Source: Streptomyces rishiriensis (lineage in GTDB: Bacteria; Actinomycetota; Actinomycetes; Streptomycetales; Streptomycetaceae). From it: 64,000 nt of DNA. The DNA is taken from the NCBI RefSeq assembly GCF_030815485.1, contig NZ_JAUSWV010000003.1, positions 1 to 64,000 on the forward strand, read 5' to 3'. Under the pieces are notes generated by a model. That model did no database searches. It was not told the DNA's origin and saw nothing but the letters and a program-made list of their open reading frames with translations. Made by a program: the position numbers and the translations under genes. Below are positions 45,093-53,141 of this stretch, one piece after another. Position 1 is the first letter of the stretch; every line of letters starts with the position of its first letter.

Positions 45093-45626
45093 TCAGGCCG
45101 CGCGGGAGACGGCGGGCCTGGGATGCAGGTGTCGTACGGCCTGCCGTCGGGCTGACGTCGCCGACAGGACCAGGTAGCGGATCTTGCTCGCGTCCAGGCC
45201 CATGACGGCGGCGGCGCCGGCGCTGGTGTAGCCGAGCCTGCAGTGCAGGACCAGTGCGTCGTACTGGTGCGGGGAACAGGTTTGCAGAGCGGGCAGGGCA
45301 GGGGCGGTGAGCTGGACCCGGGTGCGCAGATGTGTCCAGGCCCTGGCTTGGGGGTTGGGGCTGCCGACGATGTCGAGCCAGCCGACGGCGAGTTCGCCGA
45401 GCAGGCCGCGGACCAGGCGGTGGGCCTGTACGTGCGGCAGGTGGGCGCGGGCGTAGTCGAGGTAGCTGTCGCGGTTGAGGGCGCAGAACGCCTCGAAGGC
45501 GGGAGGAAGTGCTGCAGTGAGGTCGGCCGGCTCGCGCGGCTGGCTTTTGCTGGTGCGAGACCGCGGGAGGCGTGCTGCGTCGGCGCGGGCAGGGGCGGTG
45601 GGGCGAGATGGGGTGGAGGTGGTCAT
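45093..45626 (-). CDS. Putative DNA-binding protein with sigma-region-4-like end
   Basis: A 177-residue protein. The C-terminal half (HQYDALVLHCRLGYTSAGAA, AVMGLDASKIRYLVLSATSA) looks like a sigma-70 region-4 type helix-turn-helix. The N-terminal 50 residues are Pro/Ala/Arg-rich and disordered. Its ATG overlaps the stop of the XRE-type gene (ATGA), so both are made together. I do not recognise a named family. Confidence 0.6.
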   Translation of the reverse strand: MTTSTPSRPTAPARADAARLPRSRTSKSQPREPADLTAALPPAFEAFCALNRDSYLDYARAHLPHVQAHRLVRGLLGELAVGWLDIVGSPNPQARAWTHLRTRVQLTAPALPALQTCSPHQYDALVLHCRLGYTSAGAAAVMGLDASKIRYLVLSATSARRQAVRHLHPRPAVSRAA

Positions 45627-46732
45627 CCGGTCACCTTGGTCGCGAAGTCGGCTGTGCAGGGCAGCGGGCCGGCCAGGGCGGCGCGTGCGGCATTCCACAG
45701 GGGCCGCAGCGGCTGGGCTTCAGCGTTCAGAGCGTGGGCGAGTTCTTCGACGTCCTCCCAGGCCGGTAGGGCTGTGCCGTTGAACATGCCGGTGATGGCG
45801 TGCGCGGTCAGGCGTGTGCTCGCTTTGATCTGGTCGGCGCGGGGGCGGGCGGCGGCAAGGTGCAGTCCGCGCAGGGCCGCGGGCAGACTCTGACACTGAG
45901 CGGGCGTCTGTCCGCGGGCGGCTATCCACAGCGGCTGGATCTCTGCCGGGTCTCCGCCGCAGGCGAGGGTGAGCCGGCGTGCGATCTTCCAGGAGGGGCA
46001 GCGTTCGCCGCTGAGGACGCGCGAGACGTAGGAGGCGGACACCTCTATGTCGTCGGCGAGTTCACGACGGGACTTGCCGCTCAGGTGCTGCAACTGGGAC
46101 AGAGCACGAGTGAGTACGGCAGCCGGGCTGTGGGCGTGCCGGTCGGGGGCTCTGGCCCGGGACGTCGTCACCTCTCCTCCGCCATCGGCCGTACGGCGGT
46201 GGGCAGGCAACCGCGCGGCAGACACTGCCTGCGGTGCCGACGTGGCCGCAGGGGCGGCCTGACGCGGCAGACGCACCCTCGTTCGGGTGCGCAGCGGGCG
46301 GCTTTCCTTACGGCGGCGCACGGCTTCGGCCGAGTATTTGCGGGTGAGCTGCTCGGAGGGCAGCCCCAGGCACTGAGCGATGTCGGCATTCTTCTGCCGG
46401 TCGTCGCGGGCCTGCTGGATCAGTGCGGCCTTGAGGTCCTCGAGATCGCCCTCTGCCACACGCATGAGGCTCAGCGCTGCCAGGGGCTGCCTGGTGTGGG
46501 CCAGCTGCAGCAGCTGAGTGACCACCCGGGCCAGTTCGTCGGCGACCTGGCCGGCAAATGCCTGGTGGGCGAGGGCGTCGGGGGTGAGGGACTTCTCACG
46601 GGCCTTGCGGTAGGCACGGCCGCAGGTGTCGCTGCAGTAATTGCGCGGCCGCCCGGAGCCGGGGCTGCGGCCGATCGGCTTGCCGCACTCCGGGTTGGGG
46701 CAGTAGGCGGGGCCTAGGTCTTTCGGCGTCAT
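45623..46732 (-). CDS. XRE-type regulator with N-terminal zinc finger
   Basis: A 369-residue protein. An N-terminal zinc site (CPNPECGKPIGR, then YCSDTCGRAYRKA) is followed by a helical region. A Cro/C1-type helix-turn-helix (LSGKSRRELADDIEVSASYV, SRVLSGERCPSWKIARR) is near residue 220, and a further helix-turn-helix-like region is near 310. It is coupled to the sigma-region-4-like gene downstream. The pair may be a local regulatory unit. Confidence 0.75.
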   Translation of the reverse strand: MTPKDLGPAYCPNPECGKPIGRSPGSGRPRNYCSDTCGRAYRKAREKSLTPDALAHQAFAGQVADELARVVTQLLQLAHTRQPLAALSLMRVAEGDLEDLKAALIQQARDDRQKNADIAQCLGLPSEQLTRKYSAEAVRRRKESRPLRTRTRVRLPRQAAPAATSAPQAVSAARLPAHRRTADGGGEVTTSRARAPDRHAHSPAAVLTRALSQLQHLSGKSRRELADDIEVSASYVSRVLSGERCPSWKIARRLTLACGGDPAEIQPLWIAARGQTPAQCQSLPAALRGLHLAAARPRADQIKASTRLTAHAITGMFNGTALPAWEDVEELAHALNAEAQPLRPLWNAARAALAGPLPCTADFATKVTG

Positions 46733-46862
46733 GGCAGGGGCATCCCTTCCGCGAAGTGCTACCGGGAACAGGCACGGGTGCGGAAATGGAGAGATTCGAC
46801 AGATCCCGACACGGCGTGGCGCCTGCTGTGTGGGCCAGGGCAGGTGAATTCTCCGTGCACCG

Positions 46863-46907
46863 GGTGGCTGCCGTCCGGCCGGCTTTCCCTGCCGGACGGC
46901 AGCCACC
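46863..46907 (-). terminator. Perfect 17-bp stem terminator
   Basis: GGTGGCTGCCGTCCGGC and its exact complement flank an 11-base loop. It lies 7 bases past the stop of the small membrane-protein gene on the minus strand. Confidence 0.82.
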
Positions 46908-46913
46908 TGTTCG

Positions 46914-47192
46914 TCAGGCGGTGCGAATCCGCCGGTAGCGCAGGTGCGAACGACGTGTTGCGGCCAGCAGCATGCAGACCGCCGTTGCGGCGAGGTCGTA
47001 CGCCTCGGGCCGCAGGACCAGCACGATGCCAAGGACGGGGGCCGCAATGAACGCCCCTACCTGCATGGTGACTTCCCTGTCACGCAGATCGCGAGTTTCA
47101 ACCGCGGCCTGTTGCGGGATGTTACGGTCGAACCGCTTCGGCCGAGCCGGATCCGGCGACCGGTCGAAGATGGAGGTTCGGTCAGGGGGCAT
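46914..47192 (-). CDS. Small membrane protein
   Basis: A 92-residue protein with GGAG 5 bases before the ATG. The N-terminal 40 residues are charged (Arg/Asp-rich). One long or two short hydrophobic segments follow (VGAFIAAPVLGIVLVL, LAATAVCMLLAA), with a basic tail. A second ATG before the hydrophobic part (MQVGAF) could give a 50-residue form. No family is known to me. Confidence 0.55.
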   Translation of the reverse strand: MPPDRTSIFDRSPDPARPKRFDRNIPQQAAVETRDLRDREVTMQVGAFIAAPVLGIVLVLRPEAYDLAATAVCMLLAATRRSHLRYRRIRTA

Positions 47193-47698
47193 GTCAACTC
47201 CTTGATCGAAGAGGAGAGTTGAGTTGAGCCCCGGTCTGGTATCCCGCCGTGCCGGGGCTCACTCGCGCGTTGAGGGGAACTTACCTGCCCACTCAAACGA
47301 ACGCATAGCGCTACCGTACGTAAATGACATCGCTGCGGTATCCGACACGCCTGCACGTGCAAAGCGGTCAGCATCGAACACCGCACAATCAAAATCGGTC
47401 CCCACAGCTCTTCGAACAGCTCAACTCGCCCGCAAGAAGCAGCATCTCCCGCATCCCACGCCACCATCACCCACCCCATGAGCAACCACCGTCACCACAC
47501 CCGTCCTTGGGCGTGCACGGCGGTGGACGAACGGGAGCGCCGCAGGGACGGCGGTGCGCCTTCCCGGGCAGTTACCGTCGCCCACGCCCAGCGCGATCGC
47601 CGAGGCCGGCTGGAGTCCTGCGACTGGTGTGTGAGTCGGGGTGATCATCACGCGAGGGTCGGGACGGCTTCCCGCTATCGCGGTGCGATGGCTTTGAG
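47193..47698. other. Gap with promoter-like AT-richer DNA
   Basis: No gene is supported. Bases 47290-47410 are lower in GC than their surroundings and probably contain promoters for the minus-strand membrane-protein gene. Confidence 0.45.
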
Positions 47699-48238
47699 TC
47701 AGTCCTCGACGGCGACGACGTCTGCCCACTGCGGGAACAGCTTCTCGGTGAGCATCGTGTGCACCTCGGGGTCGGTGTCGAGGCAGGCATCCGCCAGGAC
47801 GGTGAGGCCGAAGTCCAGGTCGATGGCGTGCCACAGGGTGGACAGCACTACAGCGCTGGTGGCGATGCCGGTGAGAACCAGGCTGTCGATGTCGCGAGCC
47901 CTCAGTACCAGGTCGAGGTCGCTGCCCGAGAACGCGCTCCCCCGCCTCTTGGTGACCACGACGTCGCCCTGCTGGGGCGCGACGTCGTCATGGATCGCGG
48001 TGCCGGGGGCGCCCTCGGTGAACAGGCCGGCCCGCACGGCGTTGGTCATCACCTTGTTGCGAGGGCTGACTTGCGGATCGCCCGGCCGCAGTCCCATCAC
48101 CACGTAGATCACGGGGATGCCGGCCGCCCGGGCGCCGTCGATCGCCCTGCGCAAGCGCGGCAGGTACCCGGAACCGTCGTCGGCGATGGCCACGACGTCC
48201 CGTTGGACGTCCATCACCAGAAGTGCGCTGTTCGCCAT
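47699..48238 (-). CDS. Isochorismatase-like hydrolase lacking the usual Cys
   Basis: A 179-residue protein of the isochorismatase fold. LLVMDVQRD supplies the catalytic Asp and VTKRRGSAF the Lys. At the third position, where cysteine hydrolases have TxxCV, this protein reads TGIATSAVVLST, without Cys. It may therefore act like true isochorismatases (which also lack Cys) or be inactive. The start at 48238 has GGGGA upstream. It is probably monocistronic. Confidence 0.82.
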   Translation of the reverse strand: MANSALLVMDVQRDVVAIADDGSGYLPRLRRAIDGARAAGIPVIYVVMGLRPGDPQVSPRNKVMTNAVRAGLFTEGAPGTAIHDDVAPQQGDVVVTKRRGSAFSGSDLDLVLRARDIDSLVLTGIATSAVVLSTLWHAIDLDFGLTVLADACLDTDPEVHTMLTEKLFPQWADVVAVED

Positions 48239-48488
48239 GCCTGCCGTCCCCTTCTCGGCCGGGAAACAAGAGCAAGTCTTGCGGATCAGCCGAGCCGCGG
48301 TGGAGGTTTCGGAGATCGTCATCAGCTCCGTGCCGCAGTGCGCCCCTGACCGGGGTCGGTTCTGATTCTTCGGTCTCGTCAGGTCGAGGTGGTCGTTGCC
48401 GTCCATGATCAGGCAGCGTCGGCGGCCGGCGACAGACAGGGGTGCGGCCCCGGTCGGCTAGGACGCCGGCCGGGGCCGCGGACGAAGA

Positions 48489-48608
48489 GGTGTGGTCGTG
48501 GAGGGCGGTCGCCTACGCGGCGAAAGGCTCTGCGGGGCTTCAGCCGGACGATCGTCCCCGCAGGCAATAGGTGAGGCCCGGGGACACTGTCCCCTCCACG
48601 ACCACACC
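48489..48608. repeat. 120-bp element with 17-bp terminal inverted repeats
   Basis: GGTGTGGTCGTGGAGGG (48489-48505) recurs inverted and exact at 48592-48608. Inside are hairpins CTGCGGGG/CCCCGCAG (48530-48563) and GGGGAC/GTCCCC (48580-48594). It could be a miniature transposable element or a structured RNA. No obvious target duplication is seen. Confidence 0.6.
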
Positions 48609-48664
48609 CCTCACAACACGGTCCGCCGCGCCGGCATTCCCGCGCCGTCCACCGGCCGGCGGGC

Positions 48665-48706
48665 GGGCTCCCGTCCCGGCTCGGGGGAAACACGGAACGG
48701 GAGCCC
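48665..48706 (-). terminator. Terminator of the ku gene
   Basis: GGGCTCCCGT and ACGGGAGCCC arms lie 36 bases past the ku stop. Confidence 0.65.
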
Positions 48707-48741
48707 TACCGCCATCTTGCCCGCTCCGGCGTACGGCCGCC

Positions 48742-49734
48742 TCACGCGCTGCGCGGTCTGCGCGCCGCCGTCTTCTTCGTGGCCTTCTTGGCGGCAGTCG
48801 TCTTCTGCGAGGCGGCCGTGGCCGTGGCCTTCTTGACCGGCGTCTTCCTGGCGGTCTTCTTCGCAGGCGCCTTCTTCTTCGGCTGCGCCAGCTCGTGGAC
48901 GTCGGCCTCGGCCTCGCCCGTCTCGCCCGTCTCGCCCGTCTCGCCCGTCTCGCCGCGGGAGGCCTGCGCCTTGCGCACCGACTCCTGCAATGCGGCCATC
49001 AGGTCCAGGACCTGGCCCTGCTCCGTCGGCTCCGGCGCGTCCGGGAGCGGCTTGTCCTCCCGCTTGGCTTCGATGATCTTCGCGACGGCTTCGGTGTACG
49101 CGTCGCGGAAGTCCTCCCCCTCGAGGTTGTCGCGGGTCATGCTGTCCATCAGCGCCAGTGCGCCCTGGATCTCGTCCTCGGACAGCTCCACGGGCGGTGG
49201 CAGCAGTTCGGTGGGGTCGCGGACCTCGTCCGGCCAGTGCATCGCGTGCAGCACGATCGCCTCGCCGTGCACCCGCAGCAGCCCCAGCCGCTCACGGCCC
49301 GACCACGCGTACTTCGCCACCGCCACCTTCGCCGACCGCGTCAGCGCCTGCCGCAGCAGTTTGTAGGGCTTGGCCGCGACCTGCCCGTCCGGCGCCAGGT
49401 AGTAGCCCTCGCCGATCCGGATCGGGTCGATCGACTCCCACGGCACGAACGCGTCGATCTCGATCGCCTTGGCCGTCGGCAGCGGCAGGTTGCTCAGATC
49501 CTCGTCGCTGATCGGGATCACCTGGGTCTTGGAGTACTCATACCCCTTGCCGATCTCCGCCTGGCTGACCTCGCGGTCCTCCAGCTCGCACACCTTCCTC
49601 GTGCGGATCCTGCCCAGGTCCTCGAGGTGGTACCGGTGAAACCGGATCGAGTGGTCCTCCCGCGCAGACTGCACATGGATCGGCACCGTGACCAGCCCGA
49701 ACGAGATGGCGCCGGACCAGATGGATCGGGGCAT
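48742..49734 (-). CDS. ku: Bacterial Ku (NHEJ DNA-end-binding protein)
   Basis: A 330-residue Ku. The ring domain begins MPRSIWSGAISFGLVTVPIH and includes FHRYHLEDLGRIRTRKVCEL and YYLAPDG. The C-terminal extension has a GET repeat (about residues 265-277, from a 9-bp DNA repeat) and a long Lys/Ala-rich tail (PKKKAPAKKTARK), typical of actinobacterial Ku with extra DNA-binding tails. GGAGG 6 bases upstream sets the start at 49734. No ligD is in the window. Ku is plausible at replicon ends because NHEJ can join or circularise broken arms. Confidence 0.93.
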   Translation of the reverse strand: MPRSIWSGAISFGLVTVPIHVQSAREDHSIRFHRYHLEDLGRIRTRKVCELEDREVSQAEIGKGYEYSKTQVIPISDEDLSNLPLPTAKAIEIDAFVPWESIDPIRIGEGYYLAPDGQVAAKPYKLLRQALTRSAKVAVAKYAWSGRERLGLLRVHGEAIVLHAMHWPDEVRDPTELLPPPVELSEDEIQGALALMDSMTRDNLEGEDFRDAYTEAVAKIIEAKREDKPLPDAPEPTEQGQVLDLMAALQESVRKAQASRGETGETGETGETGEAEADVHELAQPKKKAPAKKTARKTPVKKATATAASQKTTAAKKATKKTAARRPRSA

Positions 49735-50210
49735 GACCAACCTCCGCGGTAACCCCGAGCAGCAACAGCCTAGAAGCGACCCCGCCGTCCCGCATGTGTG
49801 CAGTCATCACGCAAACACACCAGAGGTGGGCTGACCGGTCCTGCGCTCACCGACTCGGGCGGTGTGCGAGCGCCTCGAAGGCTCGGGCCCTGGGGGGCGC
49901 CGACGGCATTACCCCTCCTGACCATCCCCGATCACTACGCCATCGCGCTGCGCGACTTCGGTCTCCTCCTCGCCGCCGTCGCACTCGCCCGCCTCGCCGG
50001 GCGCTACCACGGCAAGCGGCAGCACTGACCAGGCGCGACATGGCGCGACGCCTGCTGGACGACCCGGTGGGCGGAACGTCTCGGCGGGCGGGCCCCAGGG
50101 GCCGCCCGCCGCTGCTGCTGCTGCTGCTGCGGTACGGCAGCAGGCCGTTGTCACATGCATCGGTCCGGTCGGGGTAGACGGAGGGATTCGTGTCATGACG
50201 AAGGAGGGAC
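49735..50210. other. Gap with a CTG repeat
   Basis: A short frame ending at 50028 (IALRDFGLLLAAVALARLAG) may be a tail scrap. Bases 50109-50129 hold a run of GCT/CTG triplets near a small hairpin. AAGGAGGG at 50200-50207 serves the next gene. Confidence 0.45.
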
Positions 50211-51950
50211 ATGGACGACGACGCCGACCCCGGCAGGGAAGGCATTCCCGCGCCCGGGCATCAGGCCCCATCCGGCGCCCTGCTCGACCAGGCGCTGGAA
50301 AGCCTGCAGGCGTCCGCCGTCGCGGTCGATGACGACGGCCTCATCGTCGCGGCCAACAGCGCGGCCCAGAACCTGCTGGGCCGCAAGGCCCCGGAACTCG
50401 TCGGGCGGGATTTCCACGACCTGCTGCACCGCGACAGGCACGGGCACGCGATGCCGCGCACTCGCTGCCGGATGAGGAAGGCGCTGCTCACGCGGCAGAC
50501 CATGCACGGCGACGCCGAGTGGTTCGCCTGCGGCAACGGCACTTTCGTCCAGCTGTCCTGGCTGGTCACGCCCTGCGCACTCGGCCCGGGGGTGACAGGT
50601 GCGCTGACGATGCTGCACGGACCGGGGCAGGAGGACGTGCACCCCGGCGACGACCGGCACTCCGCCCCGCTGACGGAGCTGGACCGCCTGGCCCTGCTGG
50701 CGGAGACGACCACACAGCTCACCTCCACTCTGGACGCGGAGGAGGCGCTGCACCGGCTGGCGGCCCTGACCGTGCCACGCCTGGCGGACTGGGCAGTGTT
50801 CGACCTCCTCACCGAACGGGACGAAGTACGACGCGTTCTGGTGGCAGAGCACAAGGACGGCATTCTGATCGAGCGCGACGACCTGCAGGGCCCGATGCCT
50901 CCCGTGCCGTCGGAGTCGCCGATGCCCCTGTCGCGGGCCCTGCGTGGCGCCGCCTCCTCCCTCGTCGGTCCCGCCACCTACCAGGGGCCGCCCGATTCAG
51001 GCATCGCGGTCGAGCAGCAGCGTTTGTTCACCGAGACGGGAATGCACTCCGCTGCCATCGCTCCCATTCGCGGTCTGCGCGACGTACTGGGCGCCCTGAC
51101 CCTGGGCCGCGCACAGCGACATGACGCCTTCACCCCTGCCGACCTGCCGCTGCTGGAGGACCTCACCCGCCGGGCAGGCCTGGCGCTGGACAACGCGCGC
51201 CTGTACCAGCGCCAGCGCAAAGTCGCCGAAACCATGCAGCGCCACCTGCTGCCGCAGCTCCCCGTCCTGCCCGGGCTGGAGATGACCGCACGCTACGTGC
51301 CCGCTCCGGACGCCTCCTCCGTGGGCGGTGACTGGTACGACGCCTTCGCCCTGGCCGACCATGCCCACGCACTGGCCATCGGCGATGTCGTCGGGCACGA
51401 CCTCGACGCCGCAGCCGGTATGGCGCAGGTCCGCAACATGCTCCGCGCCTTCGCCTGGTCCCACCCGGAGGCCGCCCCGAGCAGCGTCGTCACCCGGCTC
51501 GACGAGGCCGTGATGCACATAGCCGAGGTCCCCATGGCGACCATGATCCTCGCCAGGCTCACCCTGGCCCAGGACACCCTGTGGCACCTGCACTGGACGA
51601 ACGCCGGCCACCCGCCACCACTGCTCGTCACCCACGACGGCCAGGCCCGCTACCTCGACGAAGCTCACGGCATACTCCTGGGGACCGGGGTCAGCAGACA
51701 CCGTCCCGACGCCGTCACCGTCCTGCCGCCCCGGGCCACGCTCCTGCTCTACACCGACGGACTGGTCGAATCCCCGCGCCGCTCCATCGACCACGGTCTG
51801 GACCGGCTGCGCCGGCACGCAGCCTCCCTCGCGCACCGGCCCCTGGACTCCTTCTGCGACTCCCTGCTGGACCAGGTCCGCCCCGGCGACAACGACGACG
51901 ACGTCGCCATGCTCGCGCTGCGCACGCCCTCCGCCACCCAGCAGCAGTGA
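50211..51950 (+). CDS. PAS-GAF-SpoIIE (PP2C) serine phosphatase
   Basis: A 579-residue signalling protein with AAGGAGGG upstream. The PAS domain is at about 25-130, GAF at about 160-325, and the SpoIIE-type PP2C domain at about 340-575. Metal-binding residues are visible in VGGDWYDAF, IGDVVGHDLDAA and the final DNDDDVAML. It would dephosphorylate a STAS-type anti-sigma antagonist. Candidate partners in the window are the MEDS-STAS protein (26010-26816) and the HATPase proteins, but linkage is only by function. Confidence 0.92.
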   Translation: MDDDADPGREGIPAPGHQAPSGALLDQALESLQASAVAVDDDGLIVAANSAAQNLLGRKAPELVGRDFHDLLHRDRHGHAMPRTRCRMRKALLTRQTMHGDAEWFACGNGTFVQLSWLVTPCALGPGVTGALTMLHGPGQEDVHPGDDRHSAPLTELDRLALLAETTTQLTSTLDAEEALHRLAALTVPRLADWAVFDLLTERDEVRRVLVAEHKDGILIERDDLQGPMPPVPSESPMPLSRALRGAASSLVGPATYQGPPDSGIAVEQQRLFTETGMHSAAIAPIRGLRDVLGALTLGRAQRHDAFTPADLPLLEDLTRRAGLALDNARLYQRQRKVAETMQRHLLPQLPVLPGLEMTARYVPAPDASSVGGDWYDAFALADHAHALAIGDVVGHDLDAAAGMAQVRNMLRAFAWSHPEAAPSSVVTRLDEAVMHIAEVPMATMILARLTLAQDTLWHLHWTNAGHPPPLLVTHDGQARYLDEAHGILLGTGVSRHRPDAVTVLPPRATLLLYTDGLVESPRRSIDHGLDRLRRHAASLAHRPLDSFCDSLLDQVRPGDNDDDVAMLALRTPSATQQQ

Positions 51951-52050
51951 CGGTGAGCGCCCGGACGGGCCGGCGTTCGCCGGGCGGGCACGCCGAGCAG
52001 GCGACACGCCTTCGGAGCCGGTCGTGCCCCGCGGCTTCGCCGTCTCCTGT

Positions 52051-53055
52051 TCACGAGGCGCACCGGAAGACGGCGGCCGGGCCGATGACGCCGGCGCCGA
52101 ACCTGTCGCGGACGCGGTCGATGGCCGCTTCGGCCACCAACCGGGCCTCCCGGGCGTCATCGAGGCTGATCTGCCGGGCGACCCGGCCGGCGTCGACCAG
52201 GTCCTCCCCCTTCAGTGCCAGCGCGGTCAGGCGGCCACGCTGCAGACCGGCGGCGTCCATCAGCCGGTAGGCGAGGACGCGCAGGTCGTCGTCGTGCGCG
52301 GACGGCTCGGGAAGGCGGCGGGTCCTCTCCCACGAGGCGCCGCCGGCGAACTTCAGGACCAGCGTCAGGCCACGGGCGGCCTGGCCACGCCCGCGCAGCA
52401 GGTGTCCGAGCCGCACGACCAGGTGAAGCAGGGCGCTGCGGACGTCGGCGCCGTCCAGGGCGTGGCGGGAGAAGGAGCAGCGCACGGTCGCGGCGGCGGG
52501 AAGCCCGCGGGGGGTGACGGGGCGCGGGTCGATGCCGCGGGCGCGGTCGGCGGCGGTGCGGCCGGCGCGGCCGCCCAGCAGGCGCTGCACCGTCTCGGCG
52601 GGGACGGCGGCGAGCAGGGCGACGGTGTGGATGCCGTAGTCGTGCAGCGCTGCCGCCTGGCGGGGGCCGATGCCGTGCAGGGCGTCGACCGGCAGCGGGC
52701 CGAGCCAGTCGGTGACCTGGTCGGGGGCGACGGCGAGGACGCCACCGGGGGCGCCGATCCGGGCGCAGGCGGTCGCCGCGACCGTGATGGACGGCCCGAT
52801 ACCGACCCGGATGTCGACACCGAGACGGGACAGGGTGCGCACCCGCAGCATCTCCCCCAGCCGGCGGGCATCGGCGCCGTGATAGCGCAGGGCGCCCTTC
52901 AGCTCCGCCAGGGCCGCGGCCGGCGGCAGGGCCTGCACGACCGGGGAGAGCTCCGCCATTTCCTCCAGAACCTGCCGGTACGTCTCCTGCGGCAGCCGGT
53001 CCGGGCAGCGCACCTGCATCACCGTGCTCCGACCCGCCGGCGTCTGTGCGGTCAT
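52051..53055 (-). CDS. Y-family polymerase-like protein without catalytic residues
   Basis: A 334-residue protein from an ATG with GGAGG 8 bases upstream. It resembles DinB/UmuC from the palm (RVGIGPSITVAATACARIGA) through the finger/thumb HhH region (LPVDALHGIGPRQAAALHDY, GIHTVALLAAVPAETVQRLL) to the little-finger domain. The N-terminal DxD strand is absent, and the usual SPDE block reads LPPAAALAELKG, so Asp and Glu are lost. Like ImuB it may be a non-catalytic partner, but it is shorter than ImuB and no imuA or dnaE2 is nearby. It is divergent from the DUF6233 gene. Confidence 0.8.
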   Translation of the reverse strand: MTAQTPAGRSTVMQVRCPDRLPQETYRQVLEEMAELSPVVQALPPAAALAELKGALRYHGADARRLGEMLRVRTLSRLGVDIRVGIGPSITVAATACARIGAPGGVLAVAPDQVTDWLGPLPVDALHGIGPRQAAALHDYGIHTVALLAAVPAETVQRLLGGRAGRTAADRARGIDPRPVTPRGLPAAATVRCSFSRHALDGADVRSALLHLVVRLGHLLRGRGQAARGLTLVLKFAGGASWERTRRLPEPSAHDDDLRVLAYRLMDAAGLQRGRLTALALKGEDLVDAGRVARQISLDDAREARLVAEAAIDRVRDRFGAGVIGPAAVFRCAS

Positions 53056-53141
53056 GACACCCACCTCCCCCATCCATGTTATCGAACAAAAAATCGAACA
53101 CGCGAGGCCCGAGCGCTGATCGCGGGCATAGAATCAAAAAT
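53056..53141. promoter_or_regulatory. Divergent promoter with TCGAACA half-sites
   Basis: TCGAACA occurs twice as direct repeats near 53083-53101 and TGTTCGA once at 53143-53149. TAGAAT at 53129-53134 lies 7 bases before the ATG at 53142, so that transcript is probably leaderless. The half-sites resemble parts of an actinobacterial SOS box but no full palindrome with proper spacing is present. Confidence 0.4.

Larger units (their letters stand above)
48239..48741. other. Gap with MITE-like or structured element
   Basis: No gene. It contains the long inverted repeat at 48489-48608 and the ku terminator at 48665-48706. Confidence 0.55.
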
